From Hymenoscyphus infarciens (lineage: Eukaryota; Ascomycota; Leotiomycetes; Helotiales; Helotiaceae), in NCBI GenBank assembly GCA_001414345.1, contig LLCB01000107.1, forward strand, positions 1-64,000: a DNA stretch of 64,000 nucleotides, in the 5' to 3' direction. Under the pieces are notes generated by a model. It was not told the origin of the DNA, made no database searches, and was given only the letters and a program-made list of their open reading frames with translations. Within the stretch, counting starts at the first letter, position 1, and each line of letters starts with the position of its first letter. Position numbers and translations under genes: made by a program. This document shows, piece by piece, positions 45,259 to 55,261 of this stretch.

Positions 45259-47682
45259 ATGGACCTGTATAATAAATCTGGTCGTAACCGACATTCGCAC
45301 AAATCCTCTCCTCCCTTAGACTCGAAGGTTGGAGCTGAGAAGATACTCTCAGCTGAGGAAAATCTACTGTTTGCATCACAACCAACCGGCAAGTCCTCTC
45401 TCAAATCGGGGCTTGAGAAAAGCCAAGGAGAAATACGTCCATCATCCACTTCCAGATCGAGAGGCTCACCACACCGCAAAAGCATCACACCCCTGAGACC
45501 CAAGGAGGAGGAAGAAACAAACGAATCAAACACAGAACCACTTCCATCACTATACTCTCAATCCTCAGACGACATATCAACAATGAGTGGTTCAGCACCA
45601 CCAAAAGCCACTAGACCAACAGCAGGACCTCCCCAACCATCAACAGACTCAGATTTTGACCTCAGACCACCCCCAGCAAAAACAAAAGCCGCAAGCCTGG
45701 AGACCCTCACAGAGCTTCTCTACTGTGAAGATTACCTCCGGGTGCTCACATCCGATTCACAACTTCTCCAACGCTTCTCCACATTCTTAAACAAATATCG
45801 ACCAGATCTCGCGCATTTCGTCCCAGAATATCTAGAAGTACAAAAGGTGCTAAAAGCAGTTGATTACGCAAATGCCGTAGCGGTCGCCCTAGTTAGTTCT
45901 CAAGAGTCAAGCCTTGAATCGACCTTCCCAGCCGTCGAAATCTCAGCAACCTTTTTAGAAACTTCGAAACGTGCCTTCAATGCACTTCTACAACAAGCTC
46001 TTCCAGCATGGGTAACCTACTCCCTCGTCAAAGCCGCGACATCATGTCTCGCTGCCGAAATGACCGGTCACGCGACACCTTTAACTAGGGATTTGTTCGG
46101 GGGATTGAGCGAGGTATTTTGCATCAGCGATCCCAATCAACCTGATAACCCACTAGTCTACGTCTCTGAAGAATTCTTCCGATTGTCTGGATATAACCGG
46201 GATAACGCCATCGGAAAGAACTGTCGTTTTCTCCAGGGACTAAGGACGAATGGGGAATGTAAGAAGAGATTGAGGAAAGCAATTTCTGCTGGACAGGAAA
46301 TTTGCGAGACGCTTTTGAATTATCGTAGGGACGGGACGCCTTTTGTTAATGTTTTGCTTCTGGCTCCTTTACATGATGGGAGTGGGAAGGTGAAGTATTA
46401 TTTGGGCGCGCAGGTGGATGCTAGTAGGCTTGTGGAGGGAGGGAGGGGTGTGGATGGGTTTGAACATTTTTTGCTGAGACGGGAGTGGGAATTAGAGAGA
46501 TTAAGCGAGGAGGAAATGGACCCCAAGGAGGAGGTTTTTGCGAAGTTGAGAGAGTTGGGTAAAGCTTTTGATTTGGAAGAAAGTGCGATTGTTCAAGATA
46601 TCAGTCAAGGTGGTTCAGGCTCCTCAGATTTGGTGGAAGGATTTTCCGGTTGTCCTTCACGAGCATCGAAAGCAAGAAGGGTGATCAAAGACGAAGATGA
46701 AGCATCAGGAAGCGAAAACGAAACAGAAGACGCTACCCCCGAAACCGGCGGCGATGCAGCATGGAAACTCTCAAGCAATGAAATTTCCGGTCGTCTACCA
46801 GGAGCCATCTATCAGAAATATGTGTTATTGCGACCTTATCCTTCTTTACGGATGATATTTGTTTCTCAATCAGCGAGAAAATTGGGTCAACTACAGCAAC
46901 GCCCATTCCTCTCCCACATCGCAGCACCAGCAAGTACCCTGTCCGGACTTCAAGACTCTCTACAATCTGGCACCGCAGTAACCGCCAAAGTCGCAATCCT
47001 AAGTCGCCCGGGAACAGGAAGAGACGGAACCGTAACGGGCCGTTGGGGAAAGAAAGGAAGACGCGGAGAACCAAGCGCAGAACTCGATCCAGCTCGCCTC
47101 GGGAAAACCTGCTGGATCTCCGCAACACCCTTACTCGACGTAAACGGCCATGTCGGTGTCTGGATGGTAGTCATCATCGAAAATGGGAGTTCAGAAATAA
47201 ATTACGCTTACGACATGTCTCTCAAGGATGAAAACAGCACCAGTCCCGCCTCCTCTCCCAAACGCGGAGAGAGAAAACCTATGGAATGTGATCTCCCACT
47301 GAAACCTAAACGCGTGGGTGTACAAGACTCTTCCACTTCAATATCGACAGATCTCAAACCAGCGAATAAAATCGAAAGCGGGGCACCACCAGATGCAGGT
47401 GATACAGAAAGATGTGGAGACAAATCTACCCACGCAAACGTCATGAAGACGGAGATTGGAAGGAAGAACTCCCTCTCTTCTTTATCACCAGACATCAATG
47501 CTATAGGAGAGAACCACATCTCACATTCTGTTTCTTCCCTTCCTGATTTCATGGACGACATAAGTCTAGAACAGGAACAGCAACAACCTGAGACACCAGG
47601 GCAGCAGAATTTTGATAATTTTGATGATTTTGATAATTTTAATACGGAGAGGAGAAGGGGATGCGACCGATGGATTATTTGA
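45259..47682 (+). CDS. RGS-LOV blue-light photoreceptor (BcLOV4-like)
   Basis: A single exon of 807 aa. The N-terminus is disordered and Ser/Pro-rich. An RGS domain lies at about 145-275 (SLETLTELLYCEDYLRVL). The LOV domain at about 282-395 contains GKNCRFLQG with the flavin-adduct cysteine at residue 322, plus VYVSEEFFRLSGY and NYRRDGTPFVNVLLLAPLHD. A charged helical linker follows (about 400-450), the type of segment that in Botrytis BcLOV4 binds anionic phospholipids under blue light. A second, cysteine-less PAS-like domain lies at about 511-641 (GRLPGAIYQKY to VGVWMVVIIE). The RGS domain would link light to G-protein signalling; in BcLOV4 the light output is membrane recruitment. The C-terminus may continue in another frame to 47792; see the separate entry. 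Confidence 0.94.
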   Translation: MDLYNKSGRNRHSHKSSPPLDSKVGAEKILSAEENLLFASQPTGKSSLKSGLEKSQGEIRPSSTSRSRGSPHRKSITPLRPKEEEETNESNTEPLPSLYSQSSDDISTMSGSAPPKATRPTAGPPQPSTDSDFDLRPPPAKTKAASLETLTELLYCEDYLRVLTSDSQLLQRFSTFLNKYRPDLAHFVPEYLEVQKVLKAVDYANAVAVALVSSQESSLESTFPAVEISATFLETSKRAFNALLQQALPAWVTYSLVKAATSCLAAEMTGHATPLTRDLFGGLSEVFCISDPNQPDNPLVYVSEEFFRLSGYNRDNAIGKNCRFLQGLRTNGECKKRLRKAISAGQEICETLLNYRRDGTPFVNVLLLAPLHDGSGKVKYYLGAQVDASRLVEGGRGVDGFEHFLLRREWELERLSEEEMDPKEEVFAKLRELGKAFDLEESAIVQDISQGGSGSSDLVEGFSGCPSRASKARRVIKDEDEASGSENETEDATPETGGDAAWKLSSNEISGRLPGAIYQKYVLLRPYPSLRMIFVSQSARKLGQLQQRPFLSHIAAPASTLSGLQDSLQSGTAVTAKVAILSRPGTGRDGTVTGRWGKKGRRGEPSAELDPARLGKTCWISATPLLDVNGHVGVWMVVIIENGSSEINYAYDMSLKDENSTSPASSPKRGERKPMECDLPLKPKRVGVQDSSTSISTDLKPANKIESGAPPDAGDTERCGDKSTHANVMKTEIGRKNSLSSLSPDINAIGENHISHSVSSLPDFMDDISLEQEQQQPETPGQQNFDNFDDFDNFNTERRRGCDRWII

Positions 47683-47792
47683 GAAGCAAGGAGGCTATTA
47701 CTAGGTTGGGACCCATGAAGAGGGATAGTGGCACTAGTATTCCTAGTAAATCTAGCGATGGGGAGTATGTAGTTCTTAAAATGCGAAAATAG
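47643..47792 (+). other. Possible out-of-frame C-terminal extension of the RGS-LOV gene
   Basis: Directly after a repetitive FDNFDDFDNF stretch the alternative frame reads YGEEKGMRPMDYLRSKEA, then ITRLGPMKRDSG and SSDGEYVVLKMRK to a TAG at 47790. Its composition matches the protein rather than chance sequence. A single-base loss near the TTTTAATACGG segment (about 47640) would join the two. It may be a sequencing or assembly error or a real shortening. Confidence 0.6.
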
Positions 47793-48200
47793 GTAGAATA
47801 TGCAGACTGTCCCTGTGAACTCACCTCATCTCATGATATTATATTCGTCTTATCAACGATAACTCATCTTATGGTTGTTCCGACAGAAGGCCATCTGAGC
47901 TTCACCGTTTCTCAACTCATGTGAAGAAATTGATAAAACTGCACGTTATTCCGAAGAACCAAGTTTCTATATTAATTATTACCTGAGATTTAACAACGCT
48001 GCCCCATCTACGTATTTCAAATGTCTCAAAATAAATAAGAGAACACAATCTTGTGCAAATGCTTCCGACGATGAAGCCTCTAATCTCAATCAATGTCTAA
48101 TAATCAACATCATAAATCCATTCAAGCATTTCAAATGTCTCAAATCTAATAAGAGTCTAGATATGTTCGAGCTTTATTAGATGAGCTGTTTTTGACGTAC
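47793..48200. other. Intergenic, RGS-LOV 3' flank
   Basis: AT-leaning sequence in which TTTCAAATGTCTCAAA occurs twice (about 48016 and 48130), each followed by a similar AATAAGAG-type block. No gene was seen. Confidence 0.5.
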
Positions 48201-49262
48201 GCTGATAGTTTACACGCGACCCTTTTTTGGCCCCCAAATATATGCTGGCTTACAACGTATCCGACCAAACAGCTGTAGCGAGATTAACACCACTTATGCC
48301 CTGCAAATGCCCTAGAAACCCTACAAAACCCTGGCTTTTGGCTTGAATTCCCTTGTTCGTGGCTTCTAAGGGCCTTGTCTGTGGGTTCAAGGAGATTTTT
48401 CGATTGGTCCTTTGACCCTTGTATTTAATTTCGCTACAGCCAACAGCTGTTCGGTCGGATACGTTGTACTCCTGGCTTACTCGTTGAAAAGATTTGGGGG
48501 CTAAAAACTCCGGTGGTTTACGTTTTTCTCGCTTACTTTCGATTGAGCAGCTTACCCGTGCCCCCGTTTTGGCCCCCAAATAATTGTTGGTTTACTGGTT
48601 GACTGATAGCTTACGTGGTAAAACAGGTGGGGGCCAAAAACGATGGCTGGCTTACTCCACGTTTTAATGCTCACTCGCTAAATGATTGGCTTACCTGCTA
48701 CTAGACAGTCAACTCGTGAACCTCCATTTTAGCCTTACTCTTTGATTGATAGCTTACTCGCAATTCTTCTTTGCACACAGCTTCATACCTCGCAAACTTG
48801 AATCAGGTAAATGATTTCGTAACATATTTCTTTGTTCATGTTGGAAAACTGGAACAATTGAGAGCTGATCCGACGACTAAATTGTTATATCATTATCATA
48901 ACTCAGTCTACTTTTCTTCGATTTTCAGCTTGATTAAAAGATTGACTGCCGATAGTGTAATACTATAGATTCAATCTTTCTTCGATTTCCAGCCTGATCA
49001 AGGCACACATATTCCTTGACTGTTGATCGGACGGAATTGACACGGTTGGTGTAATTTCATTGAGGAGGTTAGGCTGGTGAGGCTGGTGAGGCTGGTGAGG
49101 CTAGGGAAATTGAGATTCAGTCCTCCGAAAATCGGGCTGAACCATCCAGGATGATAGAAGAATTAATACCTACACACTCTAACTGTCTGACTCTCCTCAA
49201 GTAAGCTGATCGCCTCTTGGGTAAGCTGCTGCTCAGCAAGTAAACCGCCAGTAAACTGCTAA
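48201..49262. repeat. GCTTAC repeat cluster, possible ends of an eroded DNA transposon
   Basis: GCTTAC occurs eight times in the plus orientation between 48248 and 48757, with GTTTAC variants at 48208, 48516 and 48590. The complement GTAAGC/GTAAAC occurs at 49201, 49221, 49240 and 49251. GGCCCCCAAAT occurs near 48229 and 48572, with inverted forms near 48494 and 48629. Segments 48251-48285 and 48427-48468 are inverted copies around TACAACGTATCCGACC. Opposite-facing short motifs at the two edges are the arrangement of subterminal repeats. No transposase frame is present. Confidence 0.55.
49070..49105. repeat. 9-bp tandem repeat GGCTGGTGA
   Basis: Three full copies plus a partial one, starting near 49072. 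Confidence 0.8.
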
Positions 49263-49639
49263 AATATCCCAGCCATATGCCCCGTACACAGCCACTTGGT
49301 GCTACCTACCCCTCTATTTCCCCTTCTGGATAGAGATGTTTCCCGATGGCTAATAAAAGCGGCAGCAAATTTCCAGACTTCTGATTCACCGTGGATTCGA
49401 CACCACCCTGTAAAAAAAAACTGCGTCGGTGCCCTAAAGCCTAGGGGTAGCAAAGACAGTGTCTACACGGAGGTCCACTGAAAATACAGTGCTCACGCCA
49501 GATTGTCGCTTTGTAAGAGATACCCCCCCTCTTCGTCTTGCTCTCCAGCAAAACAACCCAAAAGCCAACCTTGCAAAACAGCATTAACAAAACAAGTGTG
49601 CCAATTCTTCTAACCCGTTTCCATCTCCTCTCAACCGTT

Positions 49640-50290
49640 TGGTATGAGCCTTCAGGGACGACTTTGTGCGCCGAGAGGTTGATGCCGAAGAGGAGGCTGA
49701 GCGGAAGAAAGAAAGGCATCGCCTATGGGTATCTCATTTGCTATGCCCAGGAGGATAACTAAGAGAACGACAGCGATGAGATAAAGAAGACGCGTGGTAT
49801 CAAGGAGTATCCCGACAAGGAGACTTGCACGCCGAAGATTTTGACGAGTTTCGACAAACCCCCGCACCTATACTTTGTCAGGGAGGTTCAATACAAAGAG
49901 AACGCGGTGACATACCACGAGAGTGTCCAAGCTGATACTTCAGTCCACCAGGCTCTGTAATTCAGGTGAGTGTATGGGAAGACGTTGGGCTCCAAACCAA
50001 AAGCACCAACCCGAAAGCCTCAACCAGAAAGCAACGACCTCGCGACGCGTATCCAACCCCCGAAGCCTAGAAACCAATTAGCAAGGAAGACATAGAAAAG
50101 GAAAGAACAGTACATACCTTAGCGCAATCATCAACTCAGGTGCCATGGTGCGAATAAAACCAAGTCTCCCATGTTCCAACCCATACTCCAACTCCTTGAA
50201 ACTGAACCTACAACCATTCGCCACAGTGCCGTGATAGGAAGAATGTGCCAACGAGGAAGAGACTGTTACTTCTCAACGTGGTGTTCGTGC
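49640..50290. pseudogene. Possible gene relic, orientation unresolved
   Basis: Fragments look protein-coding but do not join. On the plus strand, DDFVRREVDAEEEAERKKE follows an acceptor-like TTCAG near 49656, and EIKKTRGIKEYPDKETCTPK with FDKPPHLYFVREVQYKENA lies at about 49775-49930 in another frame behind a TAA. On the minus strand, YHGTVANGCRFSFKELEYG and RLGFIRTMAPELMIALR (about 50230-50120) end at a good GTATGT donor. I do not recognise the family. It could be two overlapping relics or one decayed gene. Confidence 0.3.
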
Positions 50291-50768
50291 TATTGAAACA
50301 GTCTTATCGATGCTTCAATCGTCAGGGGGATGAGTGATGATGAGCGCCTTGCCCGGGTTCAGAGTTGGAGATGGGTTGCGTCGACGTGGAGAAGAAGAGT
50401 AGAAATGTGGTTGTGGAGGAAAAGAAAGGAAGAGACGGACGGAGGGGGAGCGCGAGGGTTTTATAGAATTTGGAGTAGCGTTCTGTGGTTGTGGTCGTTC
50501 CTTCCTCGCGGGAGAGTGGTGCACGCGCTTGCAGCAAGAATTGCTGTGTTGGTGTTGTGTGAAGCGAAGGGAAGGAGCGACCAAGGGAGGTGCCAGAGTA
50601 TCCACAACTCGCCTCAACTTGCGCTCCACCTGGAGCCGCGGTACTGAATGCGGCAAGCGCTAAACTCTCTTAAATAATTATGTTAAACAGATGTTATAAA
50701 GATAAGTAACCATTACTACTAGTACTATATATTTTCACAACGGACCAAACTTGCTATGATTAACTCAA
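50291..50768. other. Spacer
   Basis: GC-richer to about 50640, then AT-rich up to the MITE. No gene was called; the open frames on both strands are low-complexity. Confidence 0.4.
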
Positions 50769-50771
50769 TTA

Positions 50772-51183
50772 GAGCCTGTTTAGCTCGCATAAATTATTAA
50801 ATTATATATATAGATATTTGACGAGATACTCTAAATAGTAACCTTATATAAGTTAGTATATATTATTAAGTGTTTCTTAATATATTAACCAATTACTTAG
50901 CTCGTAGTACATATGTTAGTATATATATATAACCTAGTATCGTAAAACTAGTAGGTAGGAAGAGATATATATAAACTTTTAAAGATTTACCTCTCTAGAG
51001 GTCTAAATCTTTTTTTAGTAGTATATATCCTATTTATATATACTAAGATATATAAGTTTAAACAAGGGATTTGTATTAATTTTAAATATATATATAAAAC
51101 ACTAGTATATATATATATATATATATCTTACCTTATGTTTTTTAGTAGTATATATCCTAGATATACACGAGCTAAACAGGCTC
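50772..51183. mobile_element. PIF/Harbinger-like MITE, copy 2
   Basis: A 412-bp non-coding element with ends GAGCCTGTTTAGCTCG and CGAGCTAAACAGGCTC, flanked by direct TTA at 50769-50771 and 51184-51186. The interior is colinear with the copy at 7998-8393, including the GAGATACTCT and GTCTAAATCTTTTTTTAGTA segments. Its ends are less mutated than in copy 1 and show the original CCTGTTT. Confidence 0.88.
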
Positions 51184-51186
51184 TTA

Positions 51187-51914
51187 TTCCAAAAATTCCC
51201 GAATAAACTTAAGATTAGTAGTTGCACTACTTACAAGGATGCGCACGTGACTGTCGCGAGATGCACCAAGTAAGCCAGAAGCCGGTGGGTAAGCCACTAA
51301 AAAGTATCGGCCACATCGACACAGCCACTTACGTACCCTTACCTCCCGACGGAATTCTACGAGAAGTAACAACGCCTATAACTGCGCGCAAATTGATTTC
51401 ATGTGCCAAGGAAAGAGTCAAAAGAGACTTGCGCATCTGGTCGTATTTTGGTTATATTTTTGTGATTATTTGTTGCTGATTTACTACGTATGTAGCGTTT
51501 TCAGTACGAATGCAAATTGTGGTTTTTTGGTCTACCAAGCACTACCCCTCGAGCCTCATAGGTTTTAAACTGCAAACAAAAAGTGATCTCTATCTTTGGT
51601 TTAAGAGCCACTCTGGCGTAACAGATCAAGATAAAATGGCCAGAAAAAAAAGAGGCAAAGTAGCTTCCGATCTGAGACTTGTGTATGGTGCTCTCAAATC
51701 CGTCCCCCCCCCACCTCTACGGCTTCAAACCCAGCCAGCCAACACCAGAAAAAAAAAGAACCGGCTCCAGATGCGACACGACAAATCCAACAAAGTTTTT
51801 GTCAAGAAAGGCAACCCATGCCAAAGATATATTCAAGAAGAGTAACAAAATATATACAAGAACCCCCTCAATCCCTACCCTTCCCACAACCCTCAACTTC
51901 GAACATCAAATAAG
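51187..51914. other. Intergenic, esterase 3' flank
   Basis: No convincing gene. Short purine-rich frames occur on the plus strand. It contains the terminator region of the minus-strand esterase. Confidence 0.4.
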
Positions 51915-52721
51915 CTAAGCGGTGATCTTGCTCTTAATAAAAGTAAGCGCCTGCTGTCCATACTTGTTTCCGTATTGTTGATGGGTATTCGCATCACTTC
52001 CAGTGCAGCAGTAAGGATCGGCAGCATCACAGTAACTCTTAACATTAGCAGCTGATGGGCATGAGAATCCCGCTGGGCGAGGAGCGAACTATTCCAATTA
52101 GCAAAATCAAAGGGATAAGGTAATAGAGGCAACTTACTCCATGAGCAGTGCATGTTCCAACATTATATGAGAGCCCAGCAATGTAACGGGGGTCACCCAT
52201 GAAGATCGCAGCTTTGATCATGGAAACAGCCGCTGCTTGAATCGGAATCGCAGTGCTGGAAAGACCAATATTGGTATCCCCTCCACCACAGTATGCGTTA
52301 TCCATAATTTGCCCTCCCTAAAATATGGTCAATTTCAAATTTGCAGCACGAATTCTCCTCGGCATACCTGGGAGTATCCAACTAAAACAAGTTGAGTCGT
52401 TGGGCACTTGGTATTAAAAGCATTTACTGCTTTGGCAACCGCAGCAGTACCAGCGAGTGCAGAATTGGCGTATGATTGTCCGCCGCACGAGCTCTGACCT
52501 CCGCAAGCTGGGTATGAGATGGCTTCTGCGGTTGATCCGGAGTATGCACCAAGAACCAAGTTCACAACAGTACCAGCCGTTCCATATCCAGCTGGTGCTG
52601 TGGTCTCTCTTGCACCAAAAACGTGAACCTTGGGACAGCCACTTTGTCGGTCTTCGAGTGGAGCAGCAGGGGAAGCAAGAGCTCCACCCGCGAGGAGGAG
52701 AGTGGTAGCCGAAAATTTCAT
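51915..52721 (-). CDS. Carbohydrate esterase family 5 enzyme, probable acetylxylan esterase
   Basis: The exons are 52721-52368, 52317-52138 and 52088-51915 (introns 50 and 49 bp), for 235 aa, a normal CE5 length. A signal peptide spans about 1-16 (MKFSATTLLLAGGALA), followed by a short propeptide-like stretch. VHVFGARETTAPAGYG is the acetylxylan-esterase form of the CE5 opening rather than the classical cutinase form. The catalytic triad is complete: Ser117 in GYSQ|GG (split by intron 1), Asp202 in DPYCC and His214 in THQQYG. Several Cys fit disulfides. There is no cellulose-binding module. It is secreted and removes acetyl groups from xylan (or, less likely, cleaves cutin), consistent with a plant-associated or saprotrophic fungus. 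Confidence 0.93.
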
Positions 52722-55261
52722 GATGAAGATGTGAGTAAAATATTAAAAACGGGGCCAGAGAACGTTGGAAACGTTGATAAACAAGAGTACGCGGCTGGCG
52801 AAAAGAAAAAAGAGTTTCAGAATATCAGACGACAGAGACTATTTATGAAGTTCATGATGACTCCACTTAACTTCGCCGGCACCAACTCCTGATATCAATC
52901 CATGTCCTTCTTCCGAGAAACAGATTGATTAACCGTAAATCACCCTTATATGATATGCGGCTACCCAGCAATAGTTGAAATGCGGGGAGACAGGGGTTTA
53001 GAGGGCTTAGGCAGGGGAGCGCATTTCTGAATCGTGGTTCGTTTCAGGCAAAATGGATTGGGTGGGTTAAGGTTAATCCCCCTTCTGCCGCACTGGGGTG
53101 TCCGCGGCTGATATGGTGATATGAGCGGGGTTACCGATCGAGGCCATATGTTGGATGGTATAGAATTGATATTGTAATGACGAAGCCCTTTGCTCTTTCA
53201 TACAATACTTGCCTATACCTGCAAGGTACAAACCAGAATCTTGGTTGGAAGTGATCTGAAAAGCAATTATTCTTCAACTCATACACCAACAAAATTTTTA
53301 CCACTTCGACGAAAAATAGACGAAAACATACAACCAACATAGGAAAGAAAATGCGATTACTTGTACCACGCCACAAAAATGTGTCGCAGATTGACAATTG
53401 CCATATATGAAACATGATAATAAGGGAAATATGGCACTGCCACTATTGGACTGCCAACATATATATAGCCATTCTCCCGGTAGGCTTCCGCGACTATCCG
53501 TCTTATCTTTAGCTGTAGGAAAGACTTTTTTTAACCAACCAGCAAGTTGGTGCATGTATTAGTCGCGATGGAAAACCCGGGGTAATAGCAGAAAAGAGCG
53601 GCGGCAATGAGAATTTCTCAACGTCAGACGACAAGAACTAGGACGAACGGAAGTCATTGCAAAATGGTTACTCAACATCGGAACGGAAGACGATGACCCG
53701 CCTCCTTTCTCCTCACGAGGATTATCGTGGTATTTTGACTTGCGGGTCCTTATCCCAAAAAGTTCCAAAACAAAACACCTGAGCGGATGAACTACCTGCA
53801 TTGGCAACCGAGGCAAACTGTTTGCAAGTGGAATGATATTGCCAGGATAGTGGAGATCTGAAAGGGCCAATGCTTCCCCCAGCCATCAAGTGTGGATCGA
53901 AAAGAAGAAACAATTGCAATTTTGGCATGCAAAGCGAAGGTTCTTGGACCGTAATTTCGTACTCTATCACAAAGTAAATGATGAATACTGTGAGTCGTTG
54001 TTCCCTGGCTCCTGGCGAGCAGAGCCTCGGGGATGTTTCTTGTGCGCATGGTCAACCGCAACCTGACGTCGGAATAGAGATTGTTGGACTTCAACTATCA
54101 TGGTGTCAACTATAGACTAAGACAGACGAGTATAGAGGCCGCTCCTTCCCTCTCATCTCAACCTCGAGCTCGTCGTGCCATCCAATGAGCCCACGTATAT
54201 AAGAAGGTACAACCTAACTTTCATTCCAAGGTCAACCCCCGCCTTATTTCTTCTTTGGTGTGGAAGGTGCGATGTCTTTGGATTCGGTGCAGTGCCTGGT
54301 TTCTCACAGCTGGTGCGGCCTCTGCCATTTGTCTCAGTATCCAGCCCACAAGCCTTATTAACTTCGTCGTTACTCGAGTATTCCGGTGGCAGCAGAAGAC
54401 AGCTGCGGTGTAGGTCATATCGTCACATCTTGATTGTTCCTCGAGCGCAAAACCACAACGTCGCGTCCATCAGGCGAGGAGTCGAAATGGGTCCACGGAT
54501 CGGTCCACGCTGTCTTTTAGGCTTCTCGCAACTATTTCGGCTGCTGCGAGAGTTCTACGAATCTCGGGGGGAATTGAGTGAATCGAATGGAGTCTTGACG
54601 TGCTGGAGATTATCAGCCATGCGCAAACAAGTTGAGTTGGGAATGGGTAGATTCCCTGCAATTGTTCAGCAGTCTTCAAGCCAACTCCTAGCCAAAGTCG
54701 CGATCAACAGGCAAGCTGCGGATTCTTGCGCAACTCGCCGCTGCCATTGTCGCAGAGAAGATTCTGCCTTATCATTGTCGTGAGTTGGAGAAAGGAAGAA
54801 GTGAGGATCCTCGATGACGAATTCCGATCTCGAAGGGCGCAATGCTGGCGCCCGCTTACAGGCGGCGTAGCCTGGAGCTTGTGCCTGGCTCGCTAACCAG
54901 GAACATAGGGGTACAGTAAACACTTCACAAAAACGAGTGCACTTTGTTGACTATCTATCTTTCTGTTTCGTTATTTTTCTTTTTTAGTATTTATTTATAT
55001 CTCCCCAGTTTTTCAAGATCCAAAAAAGAGATTCGTAGTCTCTTAAACAGTTCAGTTTTTGGGTACCACTCCATCAACGGCTTTTCAAGGCGGGTCCTTC
55101 ATCTGCAAGTGCATATCCCCCACCTTCACCACCTTGGTAAAAAGTCAGTCTTTTGTCAAGATGTGAATATATATTAAGTCCCCGATGCCTTGTGCTCAGA
55201 ACCAAACATCTCTGAGTATTCTTCTACCAAGAAGCTTGTTATTATCTTCTTTCAACCTGCA
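52722..55261. other. Long divergent spacer between esterase and MFS genes
   Basis: 2.5 kb upstream of both genes. Several open frames on both strands lack conserved-looking sequence and splice support. No gene, RNA or repeat was recognised. The promoters of both flanking genes must lie here. Confidence 0.45.

Noticed and set aside
46605..47561. Minus-strand frames inside the RGS-LOV gene
   Set aside because: Antisense shadows of a clear coding exon.
54175..54783. 202-codon plus-strand frame
   Set aside because: No conserved-looking segment, no splice support and arginine/serine-rich composition typical of chance frames.
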